A stretch of 33,531 bases of DNA from Candidatus Sumerlaeota bacterium (GTDB lineage: Bacteria > Sumerlaeota > Sumerlaeia > SLMS01): contig SLOM01000149.1 in the NCBI GenBank assembly GCA_007132505.1, forward strand, positions 1 through 33,531. The letters run 5' to 3'. Under the pieces are notes generated by a model. That model was not told where the DNA came from. It saw only the letters and a program-made list of their open reading frames with translations, and did not search any database. Shown here one piece after another: positions 32,692 through 33,531 of the stretch. Position numbers and translations under genes: made by a program. How positions within the stretch are numbered: the stretch's first letter is position 1; the number at the start of each line of letters is the position of its first letter.

Positions 32692-33531
32692 ATGGCCACC
32701 CACCTGCACAAGAGCGCAGCCGCCTGGGGGGATGACTACGCGGCGGGCAACGCGGAGATCCGCCGCTTTCACGCAACGGATTGCTTCGACTGGCACCCCG
32801 CCGCGGAGGCGCGGTACCCGGGCGCCTGGGATCCGCTCCGTCCGGAGGAGCTGGCGGAATGGAAGGCGCTGCTTTCCCCACACGTTCCCGGCAACGGTAT
32901 GCTCCGCGGGCTGGACGTATTACGCGATCCGGAAGCCATCGTATCCATCACGGGCCAGCAGGCCGGGGCGGCGCTCGGTCCGCTCTACACCGTCTATAAG
33001 GCACTTGGGGCGCGGCACTGGGCCGGGGAAACGGCCCGCGGGACCGGCCGGCCGGCCGTGACGCTCTTCTGGGTGGCCTCCGACGACCACGACCTCGCGG
33101 AGGTGAGGAATGCCGCATGGCTGGACTCCGGTGGGGAGCTGCACACGGCGGCACTCGCTCCGGAGGACTCGGGGAACGGCGCTCCTGTCTCGCGCGTGCC
33201 CGTCGCGCCGGACCTTGCGCGCGGCTTCCTGGAAGAACTCGGGGAGACCACTCTCGAGACGGAGTTCCGCGGCGGCGTGATGGAGGCGCTCGAGGTGGCG
33301 CTGCTGGCGGAGGGGGCGGATTTCGAGAGCCAGTTTCTGTCGCTGGCCTGCCGGTGGCTTCTTCCGCTCGGCATCATTCCGGTGGTGCCGCGGCTCGGTT
33401 TCACGCGGCGGCGGGCGATGCCGCTGATCCGCAGGGAAATCGAATCCTTCGCGGAGACCAACGCCTCCGTGCGGCGACGGGGTGAGGAGATCGCGGCGCT
33501 CGGGTGGAAGCCACCGCTTCACCGCGAGGGC
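32692..33531 (+). CDS. bshC: Putative cysteine ligase BshC, partial (right end of window)
   Basis: Missing from the ORF track because it runs off the window. The first 280 codons are open from an ATG with an excellent AGGAGGGG ribosome site. BshC adds cysteine to glucosaminyl-malate in bacillithiol synthesis. The family hallmarks ITGQQAGAALGPLYTVYKA (about 86-104, usually ITGQQPGLFGGPLYT) and TLFWVASDDHDLAEV (about 124-138) are clear, followed by GIIPVVPRLGFTRRRAMPLI. The full protein is usually about 540 residues, so about half is shown. bshA and bshB are not in this window. It is separated from folC only by the 79-residue gene. Confidence 0.9.
   Translation, partial: MATHLHKSAAAWGDDYAAGNAEIRRFHATDCFDWHPAAEARYPGAWDPLRPEELAEWKALLSPHVPGNGMLRGLDVLRDPEAIVSITGQQAGAALGPLYTVYKALGARHWAGETARGTGRPAVTLFWVASDDHDLAEVRNAAWLDSGGELHTAALAPEDSGNGAPVSRVPVAPDLARGFLEELGETTLETEFRGGVMEALEVALLAEGADFESQFLSLACRWLLPLGIIPVVPRLGFTRRRAMPLIRREIESFAETNASVRRRGEEIAALGWKPPLHREG

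Noticed and set aside
1-33531. CRISPR array, insertion sequence or prophage
   Set aside because: No regularly spaced repeats, transposase, integrase or phage structural genes are seen anywhere in the window.

Overview
The window is a GC-rich (about 65 percent by eye), densely packed bacterial chromosome segment. It holds one tRNA and about 27 protein genes, mostly on the + strand. The outer-membrane style traits suggest a Gram-negative-type bacterium: a LolC/E-type permease, a lipoprotein with a CsgG/LpoB-like look, a DUF4384/PEGA secreted protein and a secreted protein with dockerin-type calcium repeats. Together with bshC and an Hsp70/Ser-Thr kinase fusion, this points to a deep-branching environmental lineage of the Planctomycetota/Sumerlaeota/Hydrogenedentota kind. 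That placement is inference and not certain. There are no insertion sequences, prophage genes or CRISPR arrays.

Layout. 1-341: leader and tRNA-Ala(CGC). 342-670: gene-free, hairpin-rich stretch. 671-4153: three-gene unit of ABC ATPase, ABC-2 permease and a membrane-anchored helical-repeat protein. 4262-6568: ECF-type sigma factor followed by a probable membrane anti-sigma/TPR protein. 6637-9331: thioredoxin-like protein, M42 aminopeptidase and a dockerin-repeat secreted protein. 9561-13346: a 1261-residue fusion of an Hsp70 ATPase and substrate domain, a long linker, a helical-repeat region and a C-terminal Ser/Thr kinase. 13531-18288: lipoprotein, lysyl-tRNA synthetase, LolC/E permease and a fumarylacetoacetase-family hydrolase. 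18313-21253 (minus): a GT-C-like membrane protein split by an apparent frameshift, preceded by a proline-rich protein. 21460-25320: CPBP intramembrane protease (+), DUF4384/PEGA protein (-), methyltransferase (-) and HELGH metallopeptidase (+). A strong bidirectional terminator then separates these from alanine dehydrogenase (-). 26711-33531 (+): SDR/DUF2867 protein, two small unknown genes, a cysteine-free kelch/thioredoxin-like secreted protein, a small membrane protein, folC, a small unknown gene and the 5' part of bshC.

How the genes work together. Most form small transcription units of 2-4 genes with TGATG or ATGA overlaps: ABC ATPase/permease, permease/FAH hydrolase, and proline-rich/GT-C. 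Envelope biology recurs throughout: export or lipoprotein transport, extracytoplasmic sigma signalling, membrane proteases and secreted repeat proteins. The most distinctive item is the Hsp70-TPR-kinase fusion, which puts a chaperone ATPase and a protein kinase in one cytosolic polypeptide. Two sequence-wide signals also stand out. The palindrome class RTCGAY appears to be completely absent, and the word GTCTATA, especially as GTCTATACG, is strongly over-represented.
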